From: Polytrichum commune
Lineage: Eukaryota; Streptophyta; Polytrichopsida; Polytrichales; Polytrichaceae
Direction of reading: 5' to 3'
Assembly (NCBI GenBank): GCA_950295325.1
Contig: OX485804.1
Coordinates: forward strand, 20,894,001 to 20,958,000
Length of the DNA stretch: 64,000 bases
The notes under the pieces are model-generated. The model was given only the letters and a program-made list of their open reading frames with translations. It was not told the DNA's origin and searched no databases. Numbering within the stretch: position 1 is the first letter of the stretch; each line of letters opens with the position of its first letter. The position numbers were made by a program, and so were the translations under genes. Below, in pieces: positions 24,181 through 35,528 of this stretch.

Positions 24181-25460
24181 AAATTGACCAAAAAACCGGA
24201 GGACTTTGCCTTTGGAGTTGAATGATGATTAAGTGGATTATATAGGGAATCTAAATAATTTTAGTGCATCCTTTTATTACATGCACTTCTTCAATATAGT
24301 GAGACATCATATTATTTTCATATTCAATACAAAACGGCCAATATCAAGGTTTTTTTTTTGGGTGAAGTGTTGCAAAAAAAAGCTTGAAAGTTTGAGTGAA
24401 GTGTGATTATTTTGAAATGCATGTGCACACTTCAAACTTGAACACTGGTGTGAAGAAGTGCCATGTCATCACTGCAAGAGTCACGTGTTGCTCTCCCTCC
24501 CATTCTCTCTCAGACTTTTGGTAGCTTCTTGCTCTCATCCTTCTCATTTCAAACCCCTAAGAGGTTACAAACCCCATCGTTTGCAGTCTTGCTTCTTAGA
24601 TTGAAATTCTTCAAAGCGTGCAAGTAGGGTTTGGTAGCACTCAATCAACTTCGCAAAGCTCAACTTTTCAGCTACCTACTCAACAGGATGTGCGAGGGTT
24701 TGGGCACTTCTTCTCTGGCATGTAGAAGAACTTAATATTTATTGTTTCCCCTCTCCTTTCATGTAATGATATGGCGTGGTAGCCATGAGAATGTAGAGGT
24801 GGTGGCGGTATGTATTTGTTTGTTCGTTGATGTCATGTGGAGTTTTATGGTCAACTATAGGTTTAGGTTATTACTTTTCTAGGCCCTTCATTTGCTCACA
24901 TTTACACACTTAGTTTCACCTCCTCTCATGGCACACAAACATAGAGGTTCATTTAATCATGTGTCTGCAGCGTTATTGCCAACGAGGTCACTCAACTTTG
25001 TGTTCAAAATTTTGGTTGCATTGAAACACAACCAAGAATTACAATTTCCCAACTACTGCGCCCCAATCTTGAGTATTTTCCAAACCATAGTGGCCTCATT
25101 AAGATGTGGCTCTAATTGTGTCATCAAACCTTTGGAAAGTGGAGTTTGTAAATATCCGCTACAGCCCCTTCAAAAAACCTAGAACAAAAAGGTTTTTTTG
25201 CAATTTGCATCTGGGTTGTCAATCTCTGTGTGGAACTTCGAAACTGACTAGCAACAACTACCCATTGATGTCGGAAGTATGTATCATTATCTTAGATCAA
25301 TAGTTTCTAGATGCGCCAAGCGCATCAGCCAGATTTCTGTCCCATGCGAACCGCAGACAGGTCGACTTGAGTACTGCAGAACTCGCGGAAGTTCTTATGC
25401 AGCCAACTCACGACGATCTCTAGGCCAAGAGTACATGATTGATGGCCGATTATGGAAATT
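24181..25460. other. Intergenic, no gene recognised
   Basis: A G-box-type CACGTG sits at about 24482. C/T-rich stretches at 24490-24620 look like a leader or promoter, but no supporting ORF follows. The open frame at 24892-25182 has no recognisable domain. Confidence 0.4.
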
Positions 25461-26589
25461 CTAGCCGAAGAGGTGATGGTCTTTCTTCTTGTTGCCATCG
25501 GAATCGTAGCCAAGCTCCTCCAGTTTATCCTCGGCTTGAGTCTTCTGGTGATGTTCGTAAAGCCCGTAGCCTACCGCCGCCGCGGCCACGCCCTCCGCAA
25601 TGCGCTTATGCTTCCGCTCATCGTCCATCTCTTCACGATCTTCCTGCAGAGCGGACAAGAAGTAGGAACAGATCAGCGGGGTAGGGATGAGCGTGGTGTG
25701 GATCACAGGGCGGCAACTTGCGGGGGTTCTCGGATAACAACTTACAGTGTTTTGGAGCTGATCATGCATTTGTAATGTATTATAATGAGCTTATAATACA
25801 CATGTTGTGCAAGATGGTGCAGGAGAAATCGTGTCTCTGTGTAGGGGAAAAGGGAATATTCTAAGCTTTGGATGAGCGGACCCTGGAATTGATCAAAAGT
25901 TTTGTATGTTTGCACCCCATTTGCGCTATCGTCGTATTGATGGATTTTTTTATTATTTACTCTACACATCCACATAACTTCCTTCGTGCTGATAATGGTG
26001 TTGAACCCACAGTAAGTTGTAACACCACCGCAACATCATCACAACATGATAATCATGTAATGCCCGGATGTTCACTCCGGAGCTGGCGTTCTTGATACTC
26101 ACCAACACTCACAACTAGAGGAATCTCAACACGTAGTTACATCACAGCAACTAGTCTGCGTCTGATTAACGAACTAAACTACATGAATGTCGAGTCAGTA
26201 CCTTCGATTAATCGTATCCGCTACTATATCCGGTGCCAGTATCATCGGAGCGACCGTATCCGCTACCGTAGTCAGGTGTTCCTCGAATGCCATTGTCCAT
26301 CAAACCGGTTCCCAGGTCCGAAACTTCAGTTGGCTCGCCATACATCGCCATGGGAGGGGGAGGCCGAGCTGGACGTCCGCCATAGCCACCTCCTCACATA
26401 CCTCCTTCCACCTCGTCCTCATACACAGGGGGGGCATCGTAGCCCGGACCGTGGAATGCCGAGCCTCTCATGAACCCGCGATCTCCTACAGGTTGTTCTT
26501 CTACCATTGCAGGACCGTCCTCTCTGAGCTCGTCGTCGAAGCCATCGCGCCGACCATACCCCGTCGACTCCACATATGCCATTGCTTCG
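25461..26589 (-). pseudogene. Gly/Tyr-rich two-exon gene with ASR-like C-terminus, two in-frame stops
   Basis: Exon 1 runs from the ATG at 26589 (MAYVESTGYGRRDGF..) to a donor after 26202. Exon 2 is 25643-25461. Exon 2 encodes a small basic/acidic tail with HKRIAEGVAAAAVGYGLYEH then HQK, which resembles the Ala-rich helix and HEHHEK segment of ASR (abscisic acid, stress, ripening) proteins. It ends DHHLFG. Exon 1 after residue 65 stays rich in Gly, Tyr and Pro (GGGYGGRPARPPP, YGSGYGRSDD) in the same frame, but is interrupted by TGA at 26396-26394 and TAA at 26210-26208. Both stops are one C-to-T change from CGA and CAA. With these read as sense codons the protein would be about 190 residues. 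The ASR link is tentative, and sequencing error or an unusual splice is possible. Confidence 0.55.
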
Positions 26590-27042
26590 ATTTTCAAGAG
26601 TAGCAACAATATAGTTCCAGCTCGCAGGAAAACTGGAAGTAGAATAAGATTGCAAAATGGAACTGACTTTCGATTCATCTGGTGAAAGATTTGTACATAA
26701 CTTGATTGATGTTTGTGGCGAAGGTGTCGGCGGAGCGATGCTTAATGGAGTCGGAGACGAAGGAGGGTCGGAGGTTGGATGGGTTGACAAAGTGACATGT
26801 GCCGCTTGCCTACGTGGCCGAAAGAGGTGGGACCAGGTCAACGGAGAGATAGGACAGAATTCTGACTTTGGATGCGGGTGGGATTAAAGTGGAATATTCC
26901 AGTTATGGATGAAAGGTAAAAGGTAAAAGGTCAAAATGCCTATTATGGACGATTTGAGCACTAGGGTCCCTTTCCTACATGTAACCCGGGTAATTTATCC
27001 AATATGTTATTTGTTTTAGCAGTTAAGTTTTGAGCACGATGA
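26590..27042. other. Upstream region of the Gly/Tyr-rich locus
   Basis: The first 300 bases carry no repeat or ORF I can assign and would be the promoter side of the minus-strand locus ending at 26589. A short tandem AAAGGTAAAAGGT occurs near 26912-26930. Then comes the left edge of the MITE at 27043. Confidence 0.35.
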
Positions 27043-27367
27043 CACTGCACTAAATAGGATATTTAGTGTTTGATACACTAGATACGAACGTATATATTAA
27101 ATATCAATAACCTTATGAAAGTAAGTAACATTAAATGTAAACTCAAACACTAAATACCAACATGGTAATATGTGGAAGTTACATGTTTGAATTTAGTGTT
27201 AGTAAGGATTTGAAAAAAAAATAACAATGATAAAAGGAGAATTTCATCATATCTTCTAGCATATCTTCTAACACCAATTAAAAAAAATGAAAATTAGTGT
27301 TGAGCAGGGTAGCGTGGTAACAACATCAAATATAATCAATCATTAAATATCCTATTTTAGTGTAGTA
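27043..27367. mobile_element. MITE with CACTA-like ends, copy A
   Basis: The left end is CACTGCACTAAATAGGATAT. The right end in reverse complement is TACTACACTAAAATAGGATA. The interior (AAGTAAGTAACATTAAATGT, AACTCAAACACTAAATA, GGTAATATGTG) matches the reverse complement of 35529-35877, so the two copies are inverted relative to each other. There is no ORF. Confidence 0.78.
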
Positions 27368-27511
27368 GAAGACTATGCCCAAAAAAACCGCAACCAAAAT
27401 TTCAATCGCTAAACCAAAAAACAAATATGCAGTCGTTTAGCGACCACAAAGGTCAAATTAACCGCAGCTGATTTCAGCTACGGTTTTTTTGGGCATAGTT
27501 TTCTACTAGTG
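27360..27511. mobile_element. 152-bp MITE with CACTAGTAGAAAA ends, abutting copy A
   Basis: The right end in reverse complement is CACTAGTAGAAAACTATGCC, continuing CAAAAAAACCG. The left end is GTGTAGTAGAAGACTATGCC, continuing the same. CACTAGTAGAAAA is a classical CACTA-type terminus. Its left edge overlaps the right edge of the 27043-27367 MITE by about 8 bp. Confidence 0.72.
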
Positions 27512-28419
27512 TATGCATGCAAATTTGATGCAAAAATGTGACCTCCAAGTGGTAAAGGCAATTAGTAGGTTCCAAGAATTTTGATGCATATCTATACCTA
27601 AGTGTAACGCACAAGAGATCATGTGAATCGAAACTTCAAAATGTTAATCATTGCAAAAAATAAGGTATTGGTTGGTGGGTTGTTTGCAGCAACAACATTA
27701 AACCCTAAATTTAAGAGAGGAAAAGGAGTGGAAAATCCATGAGTAGAATGAGTTAAAAAGAAAATGGAATCTTGAATGACATGAACAAGATAGAGGGGGG
27801 GGGGGGAGAAAAATAGGTCTGACCGGATAATTGGCTGAGCCGTCCGTTGGAGCCATGCATGAGCAAATCTCAAAGAGGGAATGGTGATGGATGGAGGGGC
27901 CTTAGATGGCTCAACTGAACCTTCAATGAACCTAATAAAAAGTATCCCGAACAATTAATGAAGGGTTGGCCTCCCATAATGCACCCGATTGCTCCCTCCA
28001 ATAAGCAATTGTTTTAAAATATCACATTTTATGTTATTGCACTTATTTAGATTAGGTTAGGATTATTTGATATCCACTAAGGCTAAGTATTTTTTATCAT
28101 CTTGAGACAAGGAAGCGATGGCGTAAGGTAGGTTCTAAAATGGTGCATCTCATCAAAAGACATGAGGTAGGCAAGACATGAATTCCAACATACTATGTTA
28201 GTGGTACAACCTTCAAATGATAATCAAAGGCCTTCAGAAGAAGAAGAAGAACTCCGGTCTCTCTAGGGAGGGGCCGGAGTGAATAAAGTGTCTGTTTGTA
28301 GGACATCCTTGGCCATACCCCAGGGTAATGGTTTTGGGTGTAATACTACTTCACCCTTTGCAGGGAGTAGACACTATTTGAGTAACTAGTGGTTCTTTAC
28401 CGGTTTAGCCGGTAATCAA
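27512..28419. other. Intergenic, no gene recognised
   Basis: A run of about eleven G lies near 27797 and an AAG microsatellite near 28236. No ORF of a known family was seen. The part from about 28220 may be the 3' flank of the retrotransposon relic on the minus strand. Confidence 0.4.
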
Positions 28420-29110
28420 GGACTAGGGGGGTTGAAGGTCGGTGATGGGTTGTTTATTTTCTATCCTCCTTTTATGGATTAGTATTGAATGTGCATATTG
28501 TGTGGCTATTATATTAATTTGTCTGAATGTGTTCCTGATTTGTGAAGTAGGAAGTTTAAGTTTGTCTCTAATTCTGCCATTGAGGGAATATATGTTGTGG
28601 CTCTGACACCTGATGCTAGTACTATCAGCGGGGCTACATTCCATCCTTTTTCTTTGATGTTGTTGATGAGCGGTTGATATTTGGTGATTTTTCTTTCTAG
28701 TGATTATGTGGAGAACCTATCGTTGCAGTATGTGAATTCTATGAATTGGACTGTAAGTTCCGGTGTAGGTGCCTCTGGTGGCGGGGATTTATATGGGTGT
28801 CCTAGTATACATAATATGTCGGGTTTGAGCCTAGCATTGCAGTGACATCTTTGGGTGCTACATGTGCATGGAAGTAACCATGGTGGTACTGTGTTTTCTT
28901 GGGGGAGCTCATTATATGTACCTGCATTCATAAGTGTGTAGTATCTTGTTCTTTTGTTTGAGATGAGAAGTTTACGTATTTCCCATACGGCTTTGTTATG
29001 TCTTTTTGTTATTAGTGCGTGTATGTGTTGTTGTTGACATTTGAGGAGTACATGTAACCATGTAGGCCTTCACATGTAGAGTAGAGGCAGCCATAACCAA
29101 TCACTTGAGA
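28420..29110 (-). pseudogene. Non-LTR retrotransposon 3' end, decayed
   Basis: Minus-strand readings give RHNKAVWEIRKLLISNKRTR, then VPPWLLPCTC, RCHCNARLKPDIL and VQFIEFTYCNDRFS. These are followed by LERKITKYQPLINNIKEKGW and, in another frame, INIIATQYAHSILIHKRRIE. This series is the domain that follows reverse transcriptase in a class of plant and algal non-LTR elements, as far as I recall the family. TAA at about 28706, a TAA-TAG pair further on and a frame change show it is dead. No RT core was found further upstream on this strand. Confidence 0.6.
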
Positions 29111-29584
29111 GATTTTGCACCAAATCTAGAGAAGTATAAGGTGGTGTGAGTTTTTCCTATGTAGGAAGATAAAAATCATGAAATTTTCAACAATTTCAAT
29201 ACTTTTATTCCTAAAATGAAATTACACTAAAATTTTGAAACCATTGTCTAAAGTCTGCCAAAACTGCTCGTTTTGAGACAAACCCCTCTTCACTTTAGCA
29301 CTCAAAACGGGGACAAGTGTCATGGCACTATTGATTCCCTAGTGATACCATGACCGAAGTTGGAGACTTAGGCCGTTGCCACATGGCAGGCATGCCGTTT
29401 CCGGCTGCAGGCTAGGGTTAGGAGTAGCCTACCTATAGCCACGTCGGAGCCTGCTCGCCCCAGGCACCAGACGAGCGGCAGCAAGGGCCGCGGCATTAGG
29501 CACCTTCCCGGCAACCTCCAGTTCGGAGCCTCCAGCACAGGTTCCCACTTACCTGAAACAGAAGTGATTTATTAGTTGCAATTG

Positions 29585-30260
29585 GATAAGCAGTCATGCC
29601 AGCAGCTGACGAAAGTCAATCTTACAGAGTCAATCTTACTGAAGGTGGTATACTCTCTCTACGTGTGTGTCTAGACCGTTCAGAGTGAGTTCGAGCTTGC
29701 TTTGGGAGAGAATTCAATTTCCTATTGTTACTTCACGGCATCATTTCTTGAGGTTTCTTTCCGATTAGGGTTTCCTTTAGCATTTTCTTGGATGCCAAAA
29801 TTCCTTGCCAGAGTTGCTCACTGCTTTCTCAAGGGTTGTAATTGGTGATACTTTCTGGAAGGTTCTAGTCAGAAGAGCGTGCTTAGTAAGTCTGAAGCAT
29901 ATTGTTGTTGGAATCAGATAAGCAGTCACTCCTGAAGTGGATCAAAGTCAATTTTACAGAGGTCCTGAAGGTGGTTTTCTCTCTATGTATGTGTCGAAAC
30001 AGTCCAGAGTTTATTAATCTTATTCTATCAATTTCTGCATGTAATGCCCGGTCAATCCCTTTTGAGATTCTTAGCTGGTTAAATTGTCGGAGGGAGTCTT
30101 CAAGGGTTCATACTTCACAGTCAATTTGATGTTGTTGCTTTCTGGCATTGTTTGTGAATGTCCCTCTCTGATTAGGGTTACATTTGAGCGTTTCTCAAAC
30201 AGCAGGACTTCCTGGTCAGTGTTGCTCACTACTTTCTGTAGATTATCATGTGGTCTTTTG
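29585..30260 (+). repeat. Diverged tandem duplication
   Basis: Two copies begin at the shared GATAAGCAGTCA at 29585 and 29917 (period 332). They share AAGTCAATCTTACAGAG, CTGAAGGTGG, CTCTCTATGT-like, GATTAGGGTT and GTTGCTCACT. The second copy is longer by about 75 bp. No coding function is recognised. It may be a duplicated retroelement leader. Confidence 0.6.
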
Positions 30261-31645
30261 GATGTTCCTTTTTCCTTGGTCCTATGTGTTTTTTCTGATT
30301 TTAGGTGCCCTAATTCTCGGCAGGAAAGGAGAGGCTTCACGAAGGCGCCGAAGGCTTCAGAACAATGGAGTGCACCTTGCTGATATACACCTAGAGCTTA
30401 CTTGCAGATTGAGTGCCTTGGATTGTCGAGGGAGAAGGGATTTTTGCAGGTTTTGTGTGTAGCCCCAGTGTCAAGCTTTGGATCTTTTCACATGTTAGTT
30501 GTGTTCTTCAGAGTATCGATGTAACTGATACCCCTCTTGTTAGTCCAACTCCTTGACAACCTGGTTCGCTTGCAATTTTTGGACAGAGCCTGCAAGTTCT
30601 TGACCAGCCAGTATTTTCATCACATTGATAGGAAGATACAGCCTGTTCCATGGGATAAAGTTGGCCTGACTTGTGCAATGTGAACAACAAAATTTGCTCA
30701 AAACTCGAGGGCCACTACTGCTTCCCAAAACTCTGAAACTGGTAAGGTCGAAGCTTGAGACTGCGGAAGGTCTCCTTGTGCACATGCTAGTCTTTGTGCG
30801 AGGAAATATAAGAAATTTGATCATTCATGGAGAGATATTTATATGTTCAGGGACATGTTTGAGTCTGTGTGTGGTGTCATTGGCTGTACCCAGAGACGTA
30901 CCTTTTGGTTGATTGAGACTTGAGGTATGACCTGATTCAAAGAGCAGATGACGTGCTAACACACATTTGGTCCTGCATCACGTGTGGGTAGCAGTGGTCG
31001 ACAGAAGAGAAAATTTGGCTGCATTTAATAGACAGACCTAGTCGTTCTACTTCCAAACTATGATCGGGGAGAACTGGCAGTTAGTTACAGATGAACCAGT
31101 TGAGTTCGAGATATAGCCGGTTGAAGTTCAAGACTGCATGAAAATTTCCGATCAGTTTGGAGGAATATATAGAATATATGCCAATTTAATAAAGGAAAAC
31201 CGGAGGATTTCAACATGTAACCGGTTGGATTTGCAATACACTAGGATCTCAATTGGTTATGCCCAAAAATCTCCCCGATCACTGCTTCCAAAGTCGCCTG
31301 AGATTGAGAATCTTGTCATGCAGATTTGCAGCATTACAAGATTGGACTGGAAACTGAGAGATTAAGCATTCTTTTAAATAGCTCGAAATATCAGAAACTG
31401 ATGTTTCCATTGGAAATCGATGTGCACACATGATCTTCAATTCTCTGGCGAAATGCCAAGATGACTTGTTATAACCTAAAGAGGCACATCGTGCGACAAC
31501 TGAATAACACAACCTTCAATTTCACACCTACTCTGGTTTAAGCTCAAAATCAGAATACAAGTTCACGAAGGTTTTTCTTCTTTCTCAGGCCTCTTCCTCA
31601 ACTGCTCTGCCTCAGCTGCTACTATCCTCCTAAAGCAGGCACACT
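30261..31645. other. No gene recognised upstream of PIF transposase
   Basis: A minus-strand open frame (30824-30540, with PWNRLYLPINVMKILAGQEL) has no family I recognise. A polypyrimidine stretch with CTTCTTTCTCAG at about 31578-31589 could be an acceptor for a 5' exon of the transposase gene. Confidence 0.35.
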
Positions 31646-33058
31646 ATGAATATGGACCCTGACGTGCACAAGCTTATAATTTTGCTCATGTTTCAACTAT
31701 CCTTGTTCACCACCTTGGAGTGTTTGTCAAAAGATGACGGGTCAACTTTTGTATGGCACTGGCACCAATTGTGGTGCATGACTCTTGCACTGCATGGATT
31801 CAAGCGACTGCACGGGAGGCGGCAACGACGACTGTGGGCTCATCAAAGAGGATTGCACCAACAAGGTTTCTTTGATCAAAACCTACTTGGTTCAATTAAT
31901 ACAAGGGAGTTGAAAGGACGCATGCATATGGACTTGTCGACATTTGAATATCTATGTAGTATTCTCGCATTCGACTTGCAAAGACAAGATACGAACATGC
32001 GGTTAGCCATTCCGGTGCAAGTGAAGGTCGTTGTATCGATATCAAGATTGGCCACATGTAATTCCATGCAGTGCATTGCAAATATGTACAGGATTGGCTT
32101 ATCGTCCAGTCAACTAGCAACCTCTCAATTCTGTGTTGCCATAAAAAAAAATCTCCTCAAAAAATTCATCAGATGTCCTTCTTCTGCCATTATGGAAATG
32201 TTCGCACAGGAGTTTCAAGACCTGCACCAAATTCCATACGTGGTCGGGGCGGTTGATAGCTCCCATATACCCATCATTGCACCCCGATTGCATGCTGCTG
32301 ATTATTACAACCGCAAAGGATTCCATTCAATCTTGTTGTAGGGCGTAGTATCCAGCAAATATTTGTTTTGGAATTTTGACATAGGTTGGACGGGATCGAT
32401 ACATTATGCCAACCTATGGGCGAGGACCGAGATCGGACAATACTGTGAGGCAGGAAAACTCTTACCGTATACATTGGTTGGCGATGCAGCGTACCCGTGT
32501 CGTCCCTGGATGTTGGCCCCGTTCAAGGGCCACAAAAACGGACTGACACGGGAAGAATACCATTGGAACTACGTCCAAAGCTCTACACGCATATGCATCG
32601 AACGAGCATTCGGAATGCTCAAAGGTAGATGAAAAATTCTGTTGAAGAGGGTGGATGTGCATTTGAAGAATGTGCCCGATTTGGTTAGCACGTGTTTGGT
32701 TTTGCATAACATATGCATCATTTTTTTAGACAACTTTTGGAATAATGAGTGGATGCGGGAGGCTATAAATGAGGTGCACAGTGGGTTGGCAATCGGGAGG
32801 GTCCCGGGTTCATCTATGTAGGAGAGACTTTCAATTGCCAACTTGGCATTGCATAGCCTGGCGGGTATTGATGACAACTCGAGGGAAACTTTAGAATACA
32901 TCAAACAAGAGGCTGCGATGGAATTTGAGATTGCAATGGGCACTGGTGGCAAAACATTCAAAGAGCAATCTGCGAGAAGAAATGACATTGCGAAAAGTCT
33001 TTGGATGGCAAAGACAAAGGCTTGCATTGCACAAACTTTTACTATGGATAGTGATTGA
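31646..33058 (+). pseudogene. PIF/Harbinger DDE transposase, three internal stops
   Basis: PIF/Harbinger transposases cut and paste DNA elements flanked by 3-bp duplications. One frame spans 31646-33058 without a frameshift, about 470 codons, close to a full-length protein. Visible parts are an HTH-like N-terminus (AIPVQVKVVVSISRLATCNS), first catalytic Asp in VVGAVDSSHIPI, second Asp in LVGDAAYPCRPW and the Glu in IERAFGMLKGR. The frame is interrupted by TAG at 32339-32341 (after KGFHSILL), TGA at 32630-32632 (after MLKGR) and TAG at 32819-32821 (after GSSM). In relatives Gln fits both TAG positions and Trp fits the TGA. Its partner gene lies convergent, 12 bp beyond the end. Terminal inverted repeats of the element were not identified. 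Confidence 0.85.
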
Positions 33059-33070
33059 TATATTAGCTAC

Positions 33071-34317
33071 CTAGAGTTTCTCTACCAATTTCTGCATGGT
33101 CTATTGCATGTTCATGAGTAAAGCCATCTTCATGTCATTACTGGCCTTCAAACTATCTATGAGATTTTTGCTACTCTCTTTAATCTCATTAATGCAACGT
33201 TCCATAAAAATGTCTTTCTTACGCTTTGGTTCGGGAGATTTTGATGTGCTCTCCTCACTCCTATACTCCGTGTTGTTGATATCCGCTGTGCCTGTGGACT
33301 TCGGTCCATCGGGATTCGTAGCGCTTACATGCGCATGGGAGACAACATTAGCTCTATCGAACATAAATTCGTCCACAAGTTGATACTAACGGCATTTCTC
33401 GGATTGTTGTGAGCCATACTTCATATTCATAGCCTTGTCCTTTTTGTAGTCGTTGTAGATGACACTCCATTTTTTCTTGCAAGCCTTATTGTCTTTCGTG
33501 AAATCTGGGCATAAGAACACAAGTTTCGTGTGCAGTCGCGACCAGTTGTCCACACCTGCACATCACCGCGAACTGTAAGCCATGATCGGAATTCAAAAAA
33601 TGACAATCACTCTTTGTTCACCGCAATTTGACATGACAACACGATGCCTCAATTCGAAACATATTGCAGAGTACTGCAATGAAACAATTCAATGAGGACG
33701 ATGCACATCACAGAGCTACCATGTGAGATTCTACATGTGGCATCTGAACTTTAATCCAAAAATGAAAGACGCAAACAAAAAGTGAGCTAAAAATTTTAAA
33801 AAAAAATTTAAAAAAAACCAATAACACCCACAATACCTTGCTTTGGTGGTGCACTGAAAGTGTTGTGCATCTCCCCCTGAATGGAAATCAGCTAGATGAC
33901 CCAGTGATCCTTCCAATGCCCAGTATTTTTCAGGAGCTCCACTTCGTCTTTCATGTCGTCCAAGTCCACAATCTCTACTTGTTTCTGAGGAGTTTTTCGC
34001 TTCTTACTGGATTTGGACTAGTCGGTGAAGCATTCATGGGAACCTCGTTTTTGGGACCCTTCCGTCAAATCGATGGTCGCGCTAGGCCCGACTTGGACGG
34101 GAGGAGCAAACCCCAGCCCTGGAACTGGACGCATGAAGGAGTGCGGAAATAGAAACGGCATTTGATTCCCAACAGCTCCAAAACCCTAGACAAATGGTGC
34201 AGGAGGTGTGACAAGAAGCTGTGCACTAAATTGGTTGCCAGTGCCAGGAGGAATGGTACCTGTCACGGCATTAGGATTGGCACTGCCTGCGTCTCGCGGT
34301 GGCTGCTGCGAGTCCAT
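33071..34317 (-). pseudogene. PIF/Harbinger Myb/trihelix-like partner protein (ORF1), five internal TAGs
   Basis: PIF/Harbinger elements need a second protein with a Myb/SANT or trihelix-like DNA-binding domain. Two exons are visible: 34317-33837 and 33555-33071, joined in phase 1. The N-terminus MDSQQPPRDAGSANPN is Pro-rich, followed by the basic SKKRKTP. The binding domain spans about residues 130-205, with HWKDHWVI, GEMHNTFSAPPKQ, then NWSRLHTKLVFLCPDF and CKKKWSVIYNDYKKDKAMN. A charged C-terminus (ERCINEIKESSKNLIDSLK) follows. Internal TAGs lie at 34188-34186, 34020-34018, 33894-33892, 33388-33386 and 33103-33101. The reading resumes in frame after each, and the presumed real stop is 33073-33071. 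All five are one C-to-T change from CAG. No frameshift was seen. Confidence 0.8.
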
Positions 34318-35528
34318 GCAATCCAGAGAGACGATTTTGTCTTTGTCTTACTGAACCTAAAATCACAACACGAAATGTGGGTTGAATATGTTGATAATTA
34401 ACAAATGAGCAGGCTATAGAGGGGGATGACCACCAAGCTCTTAACATGAAGGGATAGTTCACCAATTAACTATCAATCTGTTCCCTTTCAATTGAGTTGT
34501 TCCTCCCATCCAAATTGCCAATCCTCCTGGCAGGGAGAGAAACCTCTTTGTTTGGATTCAGCAACCTGAACCTCAACAACATCCAATGAAACAACTTCCA
34601 AAACTTGACCAGAACTTCAATTTAGTTTAGAGTTTCTTTTGAATGTAAGTGTCCTCTAAGTTTCTTCTGCTTCCTTACACTCTTTTGTAGTCAGCAAGAA
34701 TGCGGTAACGCGTATCATTCGTCTACCAAGAACTACATCTTCGGGAGAGTAACAACCAATTTCTTCATTTCAATATGATCATTTTGCAACCACAACACCT
34801 CTTGTCGAACAACCCCACTACATACCCAGCTCCCAAAAAACTGACTAAATACACACATGACTAAACACATGTAAGATCAATCTCTTCAGATTTAGTGCTC
34901 CCTAGCAACTGTGTCTGCAAGAAAGAAAAGGTAAAGGACAGAAGTAGGAGCATGTGTTGATGGGTCCTAACATAAAGCTTATAAAATTGAATTGAAAGCA
35001 ATTGAAAGCAATTGAAAGCAATCTACCAAAGCCTACACAGCAATGGCGGGGCAATTTCGAGAACCGAGGTTAAACCCTAGTCACGATAATGACAAAAATT
35101 GATATATTTCCTTTAAACTCAGAGAGCACATGAGGAGTTTGCCTAACACTCTCCTTTGGTAAGAAAATGTGATTGTGATGCTCCCAAGAGCGGCATTCCT
35201 TCACCCAATTATAATGCTAAGCCCTCTGTCATACATCCCTCACCCCTGATCCTAATCCTAACCCTAATCCTCACAGGGCCTCTTTCTATACCACTCGAGG
35301 TGCATGGGCGAAGCCATGAGCAAGAGCTTGATGTTCAAAGTCCAAAGAGCCAGATAGTGCGTGAAATCTTGTTGGGTCTGACACAGAACACTTACATTTT
35401 CGAAGTTCCACTTTTAATTGAATAAGGGAGGTACAGAGTTCCTTAATGAATGACTTATGCTTAGAGCACTTGATACAGATAGAAAGTAATCCCTCAGATC
35501 CCAGTAAAATTTTACCTCTCACCACAAG
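34318..35528. other. Upstream flank of PIF ORF1, no gene recognised
   Basis: This stretch must contain the right edge of the PIF element, which I could not place. A short tandem ATTGAAAGCA (three copies, about 34989-35019) is present. A run of CCTAATCCTAACCCTAATCC lies near 35245, somewhat like plant telomere repeats but irregular. No ORF of a known family was seen. Confidence 0.4.

Noticed and set aside
31646-34317. TAG reassigned to Gln in the nuclear code
   Set aside because: The CPR5-like gene itself ends at TAG (14544-14546), and CAG codons still occur in the same decayed ORFs. Decay of methylated CAG explains the TAGs more simply.
31646-34317. RNA editing restoring the stops
   Set aside because: U-to-C editing that removes stops is known in organelles of some seedless plants, but these are nuclear transposon genes and one stop is a TGG-to-TGA type, which that editing would not repair.
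35240-35275. Interstitial telomere repeat
   Set aside because: The CCTAATCCTAACCC run is short and irregular and does not keep the seven-base plant unit.
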